Source: Glandiceps talaboti
Taxonomy: Eukaryota > Hemichordata > Enteropneusta > Spengelidae
Direction: 5' to 3'
Length of the DNA stretch: 64,000 nucleotides
Assembly (NCBI RefSeq): GCF_964340395.1
Contig: NC_135559.1
Location: 2,600,001 to 2,664,000, forward strand
Under the pieces are notes generated by a model that saw nothing but the letters and a program-made list of their open reading frames with translations, was not told the origin of the DNA and made no database searches. Position numbers and translations under genes: made by a program. Positions 12,316-31,766 of the stretch are shown here, in pieces; the first letter of the stretch is position 1; each line of letters opens with the position of its first letter.

Positions 12316-12416
12316 GTCTCGCTGCCAGACTCATGACTATCATCCCTAAACCGAGCCGAGCCGTGCAGTATATATAACAAGATTAGGGATGTTAGTCACG
12401 AGTCTGGCAGCGAGAC
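12316..12416. repeat. 33-bp inverted repeat (hairpin)
   Basis: Arms 12316-12348 and 12384-12416 (gtctcgctgccagactc...) are inverted copies with only a few mismatches, separated by 35 bases. The structure resembles a small foldback element or the remains of terminal inverted repeats. Confidence 0.75.
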
Positions 12417-12556
12417 TAGGTAAACAATGACTGGGAAAGGCAAGCAGATATTATCTACTTCCTGCCTGCAGCAATATTAATATTTTGAATCATAAAGGTT
12501 GGGAATGAGGTGGGATGGCACAAGCTAGAATTATCCCCCAGACACCAAATAATTCA

Positions 12557-12635
12557 CCATGTTGACAGTCACACAAGTGTGGGTTATTCTCTTCCCATGT
12601 TGACAGTCACACAAGTGTGGGTTATTCTCTTCCCA
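12557..12635. repeat. 39-bp direct duplication
   Basis: The block beginning catgttgacagtcacac occurs twice back to back, essentially identical. Confidence 0.9.
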
Positions 12636-12718
12636 CTTGGGTTTTACTTTGTATTATTAAATGTATGAGGATGGGCTGTCATTTGGGGTGTTCCATTTTT
12701 GTAGAATTTTGATAATAT

Positions 12719-12721
12719 CTA

Positions 12722-12760
<39 letters not shown>

Positions 12761-12795
12761 ATATCTAATCATCTATCCATCCATCCATCCATATG

Positions 12796-12840
<45 letters not shown>
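12719..12840. repeat. Compound microsatellite (TATC)n-(CATC)n-(AC)n
   Basis: Three adjacent simple tracts: tatc, then catc, then a pure ac run of about 38 bases. Confidence 0.95.
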
Positions 12841-12844
<4 letters not shown>

Positions 12845-15728
12845 TTGATGAAGGGCAAGTATGTATAGGTTACAAGGTGATTAGGTACCAGCTTCTTTGG
12901 GTGAGTTACAGTTTGGAAGCTATAGTAGTATTCTGTTCTAAAATAGAGTGTGTATTATTGAGATTAAGAAATAAAACATTCAACATGTATTCTACCATGA
13001 TGAAATATGAGGGGGAGACAATCTGTAAAATTCCCTTTTGTGATCAATTTTCTGGCAATTTCAAATATTTTCTGTCAAATGGTTGGCTATGAAATGGTAG
13101 TACAGTAATAACAATAATATTACAAAACCTATAGAGCATGATAAATCCAGACAGAGTCTGCTCAGAGGCAAATTACAACAATACAATGTTACAGTAGTAA
13201 AAAACTAAGAAAAGAATACTGCTGTAAATCAAAATCATAATCATAATTTCTTGTAAAGCATATTTCATTAAAAATAATCACAATGTGCTGAACAACTGAC
13301 AGGAAAAACAAAACAATCGTAGAAGACAAACAGTAAAAGCATGGCAAATGTAAAAAGTTCAAAATCATGTCATAGTCAAAACAACAATGATGAAACCATA
13401 AATAAAAACTGAATGTGTGGAACAAAAACACTGAAAAAAAAGTAAAAATTGTGCTAGTTTACATCTATCCCAATCAGACCCATTTCTCAATCGTCATCAA
13501 AAAATGGAATGTTTTGAGAAGTCAGACCTTTGTAAAATTTTGATAGAATTTTTTAACACAATACAAAAACTTGTAACTATTCATATATATAGATGGGTTG
13601 TATTTTTTAAATTGAGGTATGTCCAAAAATTAAAAATTAAGAGGTTTTTTTTTATGTATCAAAATATAGCATGATGTCTATGAAATAATTTATTGTTGAA
13701 AAATAGTCAAGTCAATGCTTTTACAGAAATGATTTGCTTACACAGAAAAAAATATACTGACATATTACAGTGTACTATGATAATGTCGATGTCGAGACTT
13801 AATGTTTACTTTGTTCGTTCTTGTATTCTATCACTTGGCAGCCATACAAAAACTGAAAGAAATACATTATATAGGGTAGACTTGCCAATATAATACACAG
13901 TGTAAGTGCATTTGATAAGCTTCAGTGAATTTATTCGTCTGGTCATCGCTTTTGAGATAGAAACGTTCTTGCCATAATGCCGAGAGAGTTAACAGAAGGC
14001 TATAAGCCAGCTGTGCTGTCTAAGGTAAGATGGTAACAGAAAATCTCCTGATAATATTAGATGGACGCGGACATGGTGACCTAGTCTGGTTTGCGGCACA
14101 GATCTTTACAACTCCTCCGACTCTAAAAATATTGTATGGATGAAACCATGTGTACATGTAGTTAAGTTGTACACGTTTGAACAGAAAATACACGATTTAA
14201 CTGGTCCTTCTTCGTCATGATAGAATGAAACTTATCATTGTTCTTTATTATTCAAATGCCATTAATTTATCCTCAAATTTCAGAAATCTAGGTTTGGCAG
14301 GTATAGTTAATATTATTGCCACATATTTTTATCATTCGGCTATAAAGTACGGATTTTGTTACAACTCGTCCTCAACTTGCAGTGACAAGCTTCCTATGTA
14401 CTCTGTAACTCTTTCCTTGTCTGGACAAAAGACTGATATTTGGAAATTCATGAAATCTTGTCACAAAGACAAAACATACATATAGGATATTAAAGTAAAC
14501 CTCACCACAAAGACATCAAATATACAATGGGGCTTCCTCACCCTCAATAAAAAAAATGTACAATAGGACTCATATCCAACAATATCCCCAAAGACAAAAC
14601 ATAAAATTGATATGTATACGAAACATGGACATAGTTAAGGTTCTCATGCTTATCAAATCTATTAACTTGTTTTAGATATTTCAATATTAATCTCCAACAT
14701 TGTTTTCCCGATGGTTCAGTCAAGGAAAATATGAGCAACCAAAGTGGCCTTGTTGGTGCTTGTCTAGCAACTTATAGTGACAAAACTATTAGGTCTCGAG
14801 TGTCTAATACATAATTCTATCTCCTCAAGCATAATTTATGAAAAATCAAGAAATTATGATGATTTAGAATGTTTTTGACCAATTATCCATTGACAAGCTC
14901 TACAGAACCAACGATGTAAACACGTCATGACATAGAACAACTCGGGTATAAAAACACATTTTTTGTTTGAATGTGTTCAACCAGGTTGTGTGGTATAATG
15001 ATGCTTTATATACACATGAGATAGGCCATGGAAGTATGTGGGTTATACTTCCATGGATAGACCAATGAAAGATAGAGAAAATTATCTGAATTCAAAGTTA
15101 GTGAAAAGTGCCACTTGTGTGGTGAACTGAACGATATATAACCTGTTTTTAGAACCGGGTCATTCTGACTGAAAATACTGAATAAACAGAATCATGTATC
15201 ATTAAAAAGACATTGTACACCAAAACACCTGTAGCTACCTTGAAACTGGAGCCAAGATGGCACAGGGTATAGTGTTCTCCCCAGAATAAGCTGACCACAA
15301 CAATGTTTTTGTTATAAGGGTGGTAGGTAAAATCTATGTGAGTTACCCACTAATATTACGGTATAATGTATTGGGAACTCTATGCCAGTTTTACCCCCAA
15401 GTTCCTCATTTCTGTTACTGGGGTCCAAACCCTTGGAAAACACACTGTATGATCATTAACACTTTCTTTACTTGCCAGTGTGAGACCAGAAAGGGAAAAC
15501 TTGAAAATAAAACTTGTAGAAATCAAGTGGTTTGGATGATGATCTTTATTTTATCAAGATGGCCATGGGAAATTAATGAGGGGTATGTCACCCTAATGGA
15601 GAACACTAATTATGTGCACACATTTCTAGATTTTAAGGTAGCAGTTATGATCTGAGTTTTTTTGACATAAATTTTTTTTTTGGATTTTCATACATATTTA
15701 CTGCAAAATATACAGACTCCTTTCCTCT

Positions 15729-19340
<3,612 letters not shown>

Positions 19341-19343
19341 TAA

Positions 19344-19890
19344 ACAATAATGTACGCCCTCCCAGCCCATAATGGACGAAAGCAAACTTTGAACGACATA
19401 ATGGGCGAGGCGAGCCCATTATGGAGTGCAAAGTTTGCTTGAGTCCATTATGGACTGGGAGGGCGTACATTATTGTTATTATTTTATAGTTTTGCCAATT
19501 CCAGTGAATTTGTAGACCGAGAAACGCAAAACAACATATAATATACACAGCGCTGAACATCGTCTGCCATGTTCGGCCCGGAAGCTGAATACTAATCATA
19601 GCGACACACGTACGTACACGTACACCCACACATACACTTCAATGAACTGCTGTGAACACAAATTTGTTTCATTTTAATTTCAATCTTTTTTAAAAAAATT
19701 CTTATGGTGTTTACCGCATAATTTCCCTGTTCTTAAATACCAACACCTTCATTGCCTTACAGACATAAGCTTGTATTGTTATGCTTGTTCCGGGGACGCG
19801 ACGCCCAATAACGGAGTACATTATCAGTAATAATGTACAGCGATGACATCACAAAATTCACTGGAATTGGTAATGCTATAATATAATAAT
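19344..19890. mobile_element. Nested foldback/MITE-like sequence
   Basis: An outer palindrome has arms 19345-19391 and 19429-19474 (aataatgtacgccctccc...). A second inverted pair, 19472-19512 and 19853-19890, is built on ccaattccagtgaatt. A small palindrome (gtacattat/ataatgtac) sits at about 19817-19838. Two overlapping non-autonomous elements, or one rearranged one, would explain this. Confidence 0.7.
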
Positions 19891-21543
19891 GTATATGGTG
19901 TGCATGTTGTTTGTCTTAGCATGAGTGAAATAACATTAGCACATGCCAGACAAACATTACTAAAATTTACTCACAATAAAATCAGTTATCAAATACTTCA
20001 TTTATGAAAACAATAGCATAATGTATGTATGTATGTATGTATGTATGTATGTATGTATGTATGTATGTATGTATGCATGTATGTATGTATGCATGCATGC
20101 ATGTATGTATGTATGTATGTATATGTATATATGTATGTATGTACATACATGTATGTATGTATGTATATATGTACTAGTATGAGAGGCAACTCCCAAGCAT
20201 TAACTTGTAACATTTGTTACCTCATTAACAATGGAGTCAATGGGTGCAAAAGCTATATGCCTTGCTCACAGAACAGCGCCCTCTAGTGATATAAAGTATT
20301 GGGTTATAGTGCCACCATGTGATGGAATACTGAAGATTAACATTATGGGTAAAATGAACAATAGAGGCAGTGGATAATCAGAATGATTTAGGTACTTGCA
20401 TTGCCTCTATGTGTTTGGCAACTGATCAGCAGGCCAATGAGTTTCTTGTGTCGCTTGTCTTGGGTGTCAGGTGCTAAGCTACCATATTTTTCAGGCCCAG
20501 TGTACAAGTGATTCCTTATATTGGTGTGAGTGCATACTATTGGGATTTGAACTGAAGTGCAAATACACTCACGTTTGTATTCATTTCAGTAGCACATTCA
20601 CTCAATTGGGAACTTGCAATCCAGACTGAGCATGCTCAGAAGCAAAGGACGATGGGATTATCTGTGGTTATCGTAATACCTAATGTGGAGCTACTGAGAA
20701 AATTAACCTCCCACAATTGTCAGGGTAACTATGAATCGATCATTTGTGGTTACAAACAATGTAAAAATATTGTAAATGACCACAGAAAATGACACACACG
20801 TATGCAAATATGACAAGTACACAACACTGTCAATCATATACCATAAAGTTGTTATAATCTTTATTAAACAATTCCTTTTGTAATCACAACACACAAAATT
20901 TCTTAATTTTCAAAGTTTAAGAAATTTAAGAGAAAAACAAGCAATTATCACACCATTAACAATCAAACAACAGAACAGAAACAACTGAATCGTAAGGACA
21001 CAAATCATTAGATTAATATTTTTATTTGTAATAATTATTCATTCATCTGTTTGCCAAGACACGATCAAAGATATGTTACATTATGATTCTACCATAGATC
21101 TACAGTATCACTCAGCCCTCAATGGTCTTGTTCCTAGGGGTTGTCCGATGTGTGAGGACACCCCAACACTGCATACCATACAGACTAAGTAGTGTTCTCT
21201 CTACCATAAAGAAAGCGTAGTGCTAAGACAGTCCTTGCCCCCTAGGCTGCAAAGTTTGACATCTTTCTGCCATGCTTCAAAGTGTTCTATCCTTGAGTAA
21301 TCTTTGAATAACTGTATTATGTATTATAATATTTTCACATGAAGAGAAATATCTGATCCCAATATCCATGTGTTAAATATAAATATGTTAGAGTAAGTTT
21401 CAATGTTGAAGACATGCAGACCATTATGCAAATCACTATGCAAATTGCCATGTTATTGATACATACAAATTTACATACAAACTATAATGCAAATTGGCAG
21501 CCAGGTGAGCTTTTCAATGAAAATGTAAATATTGAATAATTAA
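19891..21543. other. Intergenic DNA downstream of DTYMK
   Basis: Contains the (TATG)n tract and, around 21110-21290, a diverged dispersed repeat (gatgtgtgaggac, then agaaagcgtagtgctaa). Related pieces occur at 24758-24800 and 54555-54740. The DTYMK 3' UTR must start here, but its poly(A) site is not clear. Confidence 0.5.
20021..20172. repeat. (TATG)n microsatellite
   Basis: tatg units with a few catg interruptions. Open frames across it are repeat artefacts. Confidence 0.95.
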
Positions 21544-26282
<4,739 letters not shown>

Positions 26283-26346
26283 TCTACGATTCCGTTTTAC
26301 CTAACAAGGAGGTCTCAATTGGCGATCCCTCTTCTGTAGTTTGTAG

Positions 26347-26355
26347 TTTGGCGCC
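26347..26355 (-). promoter_or_regulatory. E2F-like site upstream of DTYMK
   Basis: tttggcgcc, about 65 bases upstream of the DTYMK ATG, matches the E2F consensus TTTSGCGC. Thymidylate kinase is a known S-phase/E2F-regulated gene in mammals; binding here is inferred. Confidence 0.5.
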
Positions 26356-27719
26356 ACACAATACCGCGTACCGACCAATCACATCTTAGTCCTTCTATGC
26401 CTTTTATCGTCCATGTGTAACCTTTGACCTCGATAGTTGCCACAGGTTTCTGTGGATAAGGCGGGATGACGCTCTGTCGGTACACATGATGAACTAAAGG
26501 GATTTTATTATCCACGGAAACCTTATCCCTCCACTCAACTGAACTAGCTTTGCTTGTATGAGTGTGGCACTTTCTACAGGTCTTGGACCTCTATCAACAG
26601 TATAAGATGATGATTATTCCTACATATCACCCACAGTCACTTGTGGGCTAATATTCTATTCAAGGATGGTCATAATACAAATAAAGCAATGACGTTATGA
26701 GGCATTTACGAATATTCACAAAATACTGTCACCGGTATCTGCATCGGAAAATACTCACCCGTGGAGAGCGAATGCACTGGGATGGTTACGGACAACCATC
26801 GACGGGTACTTTCTACAGTCTAGTAGTAGTACACACATGGTACAGATTACAAAAAAACATGACCATGGAATGTATAAATATTGCCACAGAGGGCGTACTT
26901 CCGAGGAAAAAAAATCGCCAGCAACAACACCACAACTAATGGCTAGTATAGGACCGCGGGGCGCGATCGATAGTGACTCAAACAAGTCTCCGTCTGCAAG
27001 CAGAACTAGTTTCTAGGCAAACTAGATCAAAGAGTGATTTAAATATTTGAAGGAAAAAATGGCAGAAACCAATAATAGATAAGATAAGATAAGATAGGCT
27101 TATAACTTTACGCAACCGTCGTACAAAAATTGACAATTCTATTTGGGTACATAAGTGTAATAGGGTGACACTAGAACAAATGACAACCCGAATGACAGAA
27201 AATGAATGACAGCATTTCCAGTATGTAAACAGTGGAATGACAGCCTTTTTTACATTCAGTTAGTTGAAGGACACCCTCTGCACTGTAAAACCAGTGGAAT
27301 GACAGCCGCCACTCTATACAATAAGTGGTACGACAGCATTTTCAATGCTTTGGAACTGGAATGACAGCATTCCCAGTATGTAAACAGTGGAATGACCGAA
27401 CAATTTACATGATTTTACCTACGCACGTGGCCAGTTGAAGCGTAGCTAATGTAACATTTCGTAGCAGAAAGTGGTGTGGCTTTTGGATGAGTGTTTTCTA
27501 GATCTAGAACTTATACTAGCACAACAACTTTCCTCAGTCATGGAATATCACTTTTCACATTAGGATTTTATAATGTTTACAACCCAAATAAGAAATAATA
27601 ATAATAACCTGGGAGAATATTAGCGACTGACACGCTTACGACTCCCGCGCGTACGGGTATGGGTTTTGGAGACGTGTCTAAGTATTGTAGTAAGTGTTTA
27701 CAGCTCAAGTGGCACTTCA
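26356..27719. other. Intergenic DNA between DTYMK and the TIR element
   Basis: Holds a (GATAA)n tract at 27077-27097 and recurring gtggaatgacagc motifs at about 27150-27400. No supported gene. Confidence 0.5.
27180..27400. repeat. Degenerate repeat with ggaatgacagc motif
   Basis: The motif recurs at least six times. A 39-base block (gacagcatt(t/c)ccagtatgt...) occurs near 27205 and again near 27359. Confidence 0.7.
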
Positions 27720-28580
27720 TTAGGGACCGGACAGAATTTACGGCAGGGGGGGGGGGGGGGGGGGGGCTGGGGAGAAATTATCTCTGATGACTTGGTTTTT
27801 TTCCTGCCCCCCCCCCCATCCACTGTGACCAAAATTTAACAGCCCCCCCTTTCAAAAGTATAACAATTTCATGCCCCCCCAAAAAAAAGAAGAAGAAGAA
27901 AGTGTACAATATCCTGCCCCCTACAATAACTAAAAAGAGTACAAATTTTTTTGTTACTGTAGCACAACGTTAACTGTAATATTTCTTTTGGTACTGCTAT
28001 TATGTTACTATTTCAGCCCAAACAACTTAGTAGTTGTAGAGGAAGTTTTTTAGAAAACAAAACAAAATAAAACATTTTGACCATACATGTAATCATACAC
28101 ATGTGGTATAATCTTGTTTATTTCCCAACTAGATAGACACCATAAGTAGATAGACACCATAAGTAGTCATCACTTAATACCAAGGCATTTGATGTGGTGG
28201 TTTTAACTGTCATTCACTGATACATACACAGAAACACAGACACAGAGTAAACACACATTCACATGCGTGATTTGTGAAAAACTGTAGTGGGGACATTTGC
28301 GGGGAGTCGAGTATCTAAGGACATCACATCACATCACCTACATAGTGTATTCAAATATCTATTTATACTCATAACACAATAACTATCTAATGTCAGACAT
28401 TTGTGATGTCATGAAGTGCTAGCAAACTAAGGATTTTATGCACACTGAGGTCTGACAAATATAGCTTTCACTTTCCTACACCAAATGCATTACCAATACA
28501 CATGTAAATGTAAGACATTTGTGACTTCATGAAAGTGCAAAGAAATTCAGAATGTTGTGGAATACTTAGATGTAATCAAT

Positions 28581-29024
28581 ATGCTTTCAGTTCCAATACC
28601 ATACAAATTTAAACCTATAGTGTCAGGCATTTGTGACTTCATGATGGGAACAGCAATCAAACATAAAAGTCTAGAAGAACTACATGATCTTTTAGAAAAC
28701 AGGAGAAGGGAACTGTTTGATGACAATCACAGTGAGCGGCCATTTGCTGGTAGTGAAAACAAATATATAACAAGTAAACTTGATACTCTGAAACATTGGC
28801 TTGGTTTAGTGAAAGCCAAACAAAATGATGTTTCTCATACAAGTGACATCATTGCAAGAAGATTCCCACAGAATGAAGTTGTTGTTAGCGAACGACACAG
28901 GAAGACAAGGAGAAAGAAGGAAAATAAAAGAAAAGTAAGAAGAAGGAAAGAGAAAAGAACAATTAGTCAAGCAAAAAGACTGTTGTTAACTGTTTTAGTG
29001 AACAACTTGTGGATAAGGTTGTAG
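28581..29024 (+). CDS. Unrecognised basic ORF inside the TIR element
   Basis: The first in-frame ATG is at 28581; the open frame itself extends back to 28533. About 147 residues: a hydrophobic start (MLSVPIPYKF), a charged central part with ELLH/ENRRREL-like segments, then a very basic tract (RKTRRKKENKRKVRRRKEKR) resembling a nuclear or nucleic-acid-binding signal. I do not recognise a family. It lies wholly within the transposon, so it is more likely an element-encoded protein than a host gene. The reading frame continues in another frame from about 29000, so it may be broken or spliced. Confidence 0.5.
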   Translation: MLSVPIPYKFKPIVSGICDFMMGTAIKHKSLEELHDLLENRRRELFDDNHSERPFAGSENKYITSKLDTLKHWLGLVKAKQNDVSHTSDIIARRFPQNEVVVSERHRKTRRKKENKRKVRRRKEKRTISQAKRLLLTVLVNNLWIRL

Positions 29025-29266
29025 GAAAATACGGCCAGAAGGCAACTACCAAAGTTAGTGCAAAGTCACTGATGAAAAAACACTTAACACCACGCAGACA
29101 TCTAAATGCTTTACAATATTTAGTACAGATAGATGCATTTGATGCTGCTGAGGAGGGAAATAGTTTAATTTCACTGGTTTTAGATAGAAAGAAAGACAAT
29201 TCTTGCCTCACATCTTCAGACTCTAGTGAGTCTGAGATTGAAACTCAAGAATATGTCCTATGCTAG
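29009..29266 (+). CDS. Continuation of the transposon ORF in another frame
   Basis: Overlaps the end of the preceding ORF by 16 bases and shifts by -1. It reads ...DKVVGKYGQKATTKVSAKSL, then HLNALQYLVQIDAFDAAEEG, then a serine/acidic tail (SSDSSESEIETQEY) and a TAG stop. It has no good ATG of its own, which suggests that one original ORF was split by a frameshift or is joined by splicing. Function unknown. Confidence 0.4.
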   Translation: MDKVVGKYGQKATTKVSAKSLMKKHLTPRRHLNALQYLVQIDAFDAAEEGNSLISLVLDRKKDNSCLTSSDSSESEIETQEYVLC

Positions 29267-30170
29267 TATATTACCATATATACATATATATATATACATA
29301 TGTATCCTTGATGGTAATTACACACTGAATCTGTTTCCACAGTGCTAAAATGTATGTATGTTTGTATGTATACATGTGTGTGTGTGTGTGTGTGTATAAG
29401 AGTAATTCAGGGTGTATCAAATTAATCTTGAGTAGTGTTTTTATGCTTCACTAAATAGGTACATACAAACGTACACACTTCCATTTTAATACATAAATGA
29501 AAGTGTAGATATTCAATATTAAAGGCGATCTCATGCAATGCTAAATTTTCTAACATATTAATTTTTTTCAATGACAAAATATTTCGCGGCCCCCCTTTCA
29601 AACCATGAGAATTTCCATGCCCCCCCCCTTCAAGCCTCCCATTTTTTCATGCCCCCCCCCCCCCAATTTCTCCCCAGCCCCCCTGCCGTAAATTCTGTCC
29701 GGTCCCTTAGTGGAATACGAGATACCACAGACCCTCCAAACTGAGTACTACTGGCTTCGATTTCATATATGCATAGGTAAATTATATTGTAAAGAGTTGG
29801 GCGAGTTGATCCGTCATTCTCTCCACCCCCCCCCCCCCGTTAATTGTATTTGCAATTTCCTTTTGCGTTTAAGTTCTTTGACTTCGTATTTGTCTACTTT
29901 CTCTTTTTTGTTTTGTATATTTCATTTTCATAACATCCAACATGAACATCATCCACACTTACAGCGCTGCACTCCCCTACGGTGACCAACATTTTCTCTT
30001 CATATACTGGCCACTATCTAAATACAATCTCAGACAATGAATGACTTCTAGTCAGGGTACTCGTCAGAGAATAATTCTACACCTTCCAATCTGCTAAAAC
30101 ATAAATTTACTATAAAAATTCAATATACTATGGGTTTTGGTAAAGGTAGTTCTCTTTTGGAGGATGTGGT

Positions 30171-30186
30171 GGCCCTGAAAAGGGCC
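30171..30186 (-). terminator. Histone 3' stem-loop of H2A
   Basis: On the minus strand ggcccttttcagggcc, the conserved 6-bp stem/4-nt loop bound by SLBP, 31 bases beyond the stop codon. A purine-rich aaagagaa histone downstream element follows at about 30150-30160. Confidence 0.97.
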
Positions 30187-30216
30187 GTTTGGTTTGTGTA
30201 TGCTTGGGCATACAAA

Positions 30217-30612
<396 letters not shown>

Positions 30613-30882
30613 TTATTAGACTGTTGAAAATGCCGCCGAAACGCACGTATTAATACATTTCAAAAGGATCCTGACGACAGACACATTTGACCAATCAAAG
30701 AGCAGACAAAGGGTCAAGGTCCATTAGCGACGGGGTGCTAATTTATATATTGTCTGACACATATGTCTGACCAGACAATATAAACCACAGACTTGTTGTC
30801 TATGATATGCTTAACTACTTAAATGTTGTTTTCGTTTGCGGTCGTTGTATTTCCCGCCTTGCCTTGTAGTTTAGAATCCCTC

Positions 30883-30890
30883 ATTTGCAT
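30883..30890 (+). promoter_or_regulatory. Octamer element of the H2B promoter
   Basis: atttgcat, the octamer (inverse of ATGCAAAT) characteristic of H2B promoters and bound by POU/Oct-1 factors, just upstream of the TATA box. Confidence 0.85.
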
Positions 30891-30897
30891 TCATGTG

Positions 30898-30905
30898 TAT
30901 ATAAA
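30898..30905 (+). promoter_or_regulatory. TATA box of H2B
   Basis: tatataaa within gtatataaatata, about 60 bases upstream of the H2B ATG. Confidence 0.85.
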
Positions 30906-30960
30906 TATAGGGTAGTTTATGACTTTATGGTATTCTAACCTACTGGTTCTAGTTACAAGT

Positions 30961-31335
30961 ATGCCTCCCAAAGGAAGTGGTAAAGCCGTCAAGAAGGCCG
31001 GTAAGGCCCCACCAGCTGCCCGTAGTGGTGACAAGAAGAAGAGAAAGAGACGAAGGAAGGAAAGCTATGGTATCTACATCTACAAAGTCATGAAGCAGGT
31101 TCACCCAGACACTGGTATCTCCTCCAAAGCCATGTCTATCATGAACAGCTTCGTCAACGACATCTTCGAACGTATTGCCGCTGAAGCTTCCCGCCTTGCA
31201 CAGTACAACAAAAGATCCACCATCACCAGCAGAGAGATCCAGACTGCTGTACGTCTCTTGTTGCCCGGTGAGCTTGCCAAGCACGCCGTCAGTGAGGGAA
31301 CCAAAGCCGTCACAAAGTACACCAGCTCCAAGTAA
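30961..31335 (+). CDS. H2B: Histone H2B, replication-dependent
   Basis: Core histone partner of H2A. Intronless, 124 aa, from [15 protein letters not shown] to VTKYTSSK. The histone fold begins at [20 protein letters not shown] and the C-terminal helix ends with [18 protein letters not shown], including the conserved ubiquitylated lysine context. An upstream in-frame ATG at 30919 is rejected because the histone N-terminus starts at 30961, downstream of the octamer and TATA box. Intact. Confidence 0.99.
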   Translation: MPPKGSGKAVKKAGKAPPAARSGDKKKRKRRRKESYGIYIYKVMKQVHPDTGISSKAMSIMNSFVNDIFERIAAEASRLAQYNKRSTITSREIQTAVRLLLPGELAKHAVSEGTKAVTKYTSSK

Positions 31336-31364
31336 ATCGTATGCCCAGCATACACAAACCAAAC

Positions 31365-31380
31365 GGTCCTTTTCAGGGCC
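31365..31380 (+). terminator. Histone 3' stem-loop of H2B
   Basis: ggtccttttcagggcc, 29 bases after the stop. One stem pair is a G-U wobble compared with the H2A copy. A purine-rich aaaagagaact downstream element follows at about 31393-31403. Confidence 0.96.
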
Positions 31381-31461
31381 ACCACATCCTCCAAAAAGAG
31401 AACTACTGAAACTTGTCGTAAAATACTAGTGTATGATAGTGCAACGGATGATTGCGTGTAG

Positions 31462-31606
31462 CCTACACGTAGAGTTAAAGACTACCGCTACCACTATTTG
31501 CTATCCTAAATGACATTTTGACAACGAAATTGAAAATCAAAATGTCAGTTTATATATGATAGGATAGCAAATGTAGTAGAGCTAGTCCTTAGAGTCTACG
31601 TGTAGG
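31462..31606. mobile_element. Foldback element, about 145 bp
   Basis: Outer arms cctacacgtag...tttgctatcct and aggatagcaaa...ctacgtgtagg are inverted copies of about 46 bases. An inner pair (aaatgacattttga/tcaaaatgtcagttt) continues the hairpin almost to the centre. Confidence 0.8.
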
Positions 31607-31766
31607 ATTTGGCTGTCTGGCGCGTAATGATGACGTGCATATACACTGAATGCACGGGTCACACGCGAAAAGACGTGGTCAGAGTATTTAAACTTTGGTG
31701 GTTCAAGAGTACGAGTGCGTATCACGTCTTCATGCTGCGTTGCAAATATGCATACGAGGGCTAGAA

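Larger units (their letters stand above)
11706..15728. other. Intergenic DNA
   Basis: AT-rich, without a supported gene. It holds the hairpin at 12316-12416, the duplication and microsatellites at 12.5-12.8 kb, and an isolated start-codon-plus-donor stretch at 13977-14024 that is treated as a finding. Confidence 0.5.
27723..29706. mobile_element. 1984-bp TIR DNA transposon, TTA target duplication (PIF/Harbinger-like by inference)
   Basis: Terminal inverted repeats start gggaccggacagaattta at the left and end taaattctgtccggtccc at the right. They continue through a poly-G/poly-C run to gctggggagaaatt/aatttctccccagc. The element is flanked on both sides by tta (27720-27722, 29707-29709). Subterminal cccccc-rich repeats (catgcccccc) lie inside both ends. 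A TTA duplication with GGG-starting TIRs fits PIF/Harbinger, but I recognise no DDE transposase in it, so it may be non-autonomous with a foreign or accessory ORF. Confidence 0.85.

Noticed and set aside
30919-30960. Upstream in-frame ATG of H2B adding 14 residues
   Set aside because: H2B proteins begin MPPK; the upstream ATG lies within about 20 bases of the TATA box, so it would precede the transcription start.
30949-31394. Long minus-strand frames over H2B
   Set aside because: Shadows of the H2B coding sequence caused by its codon usage.
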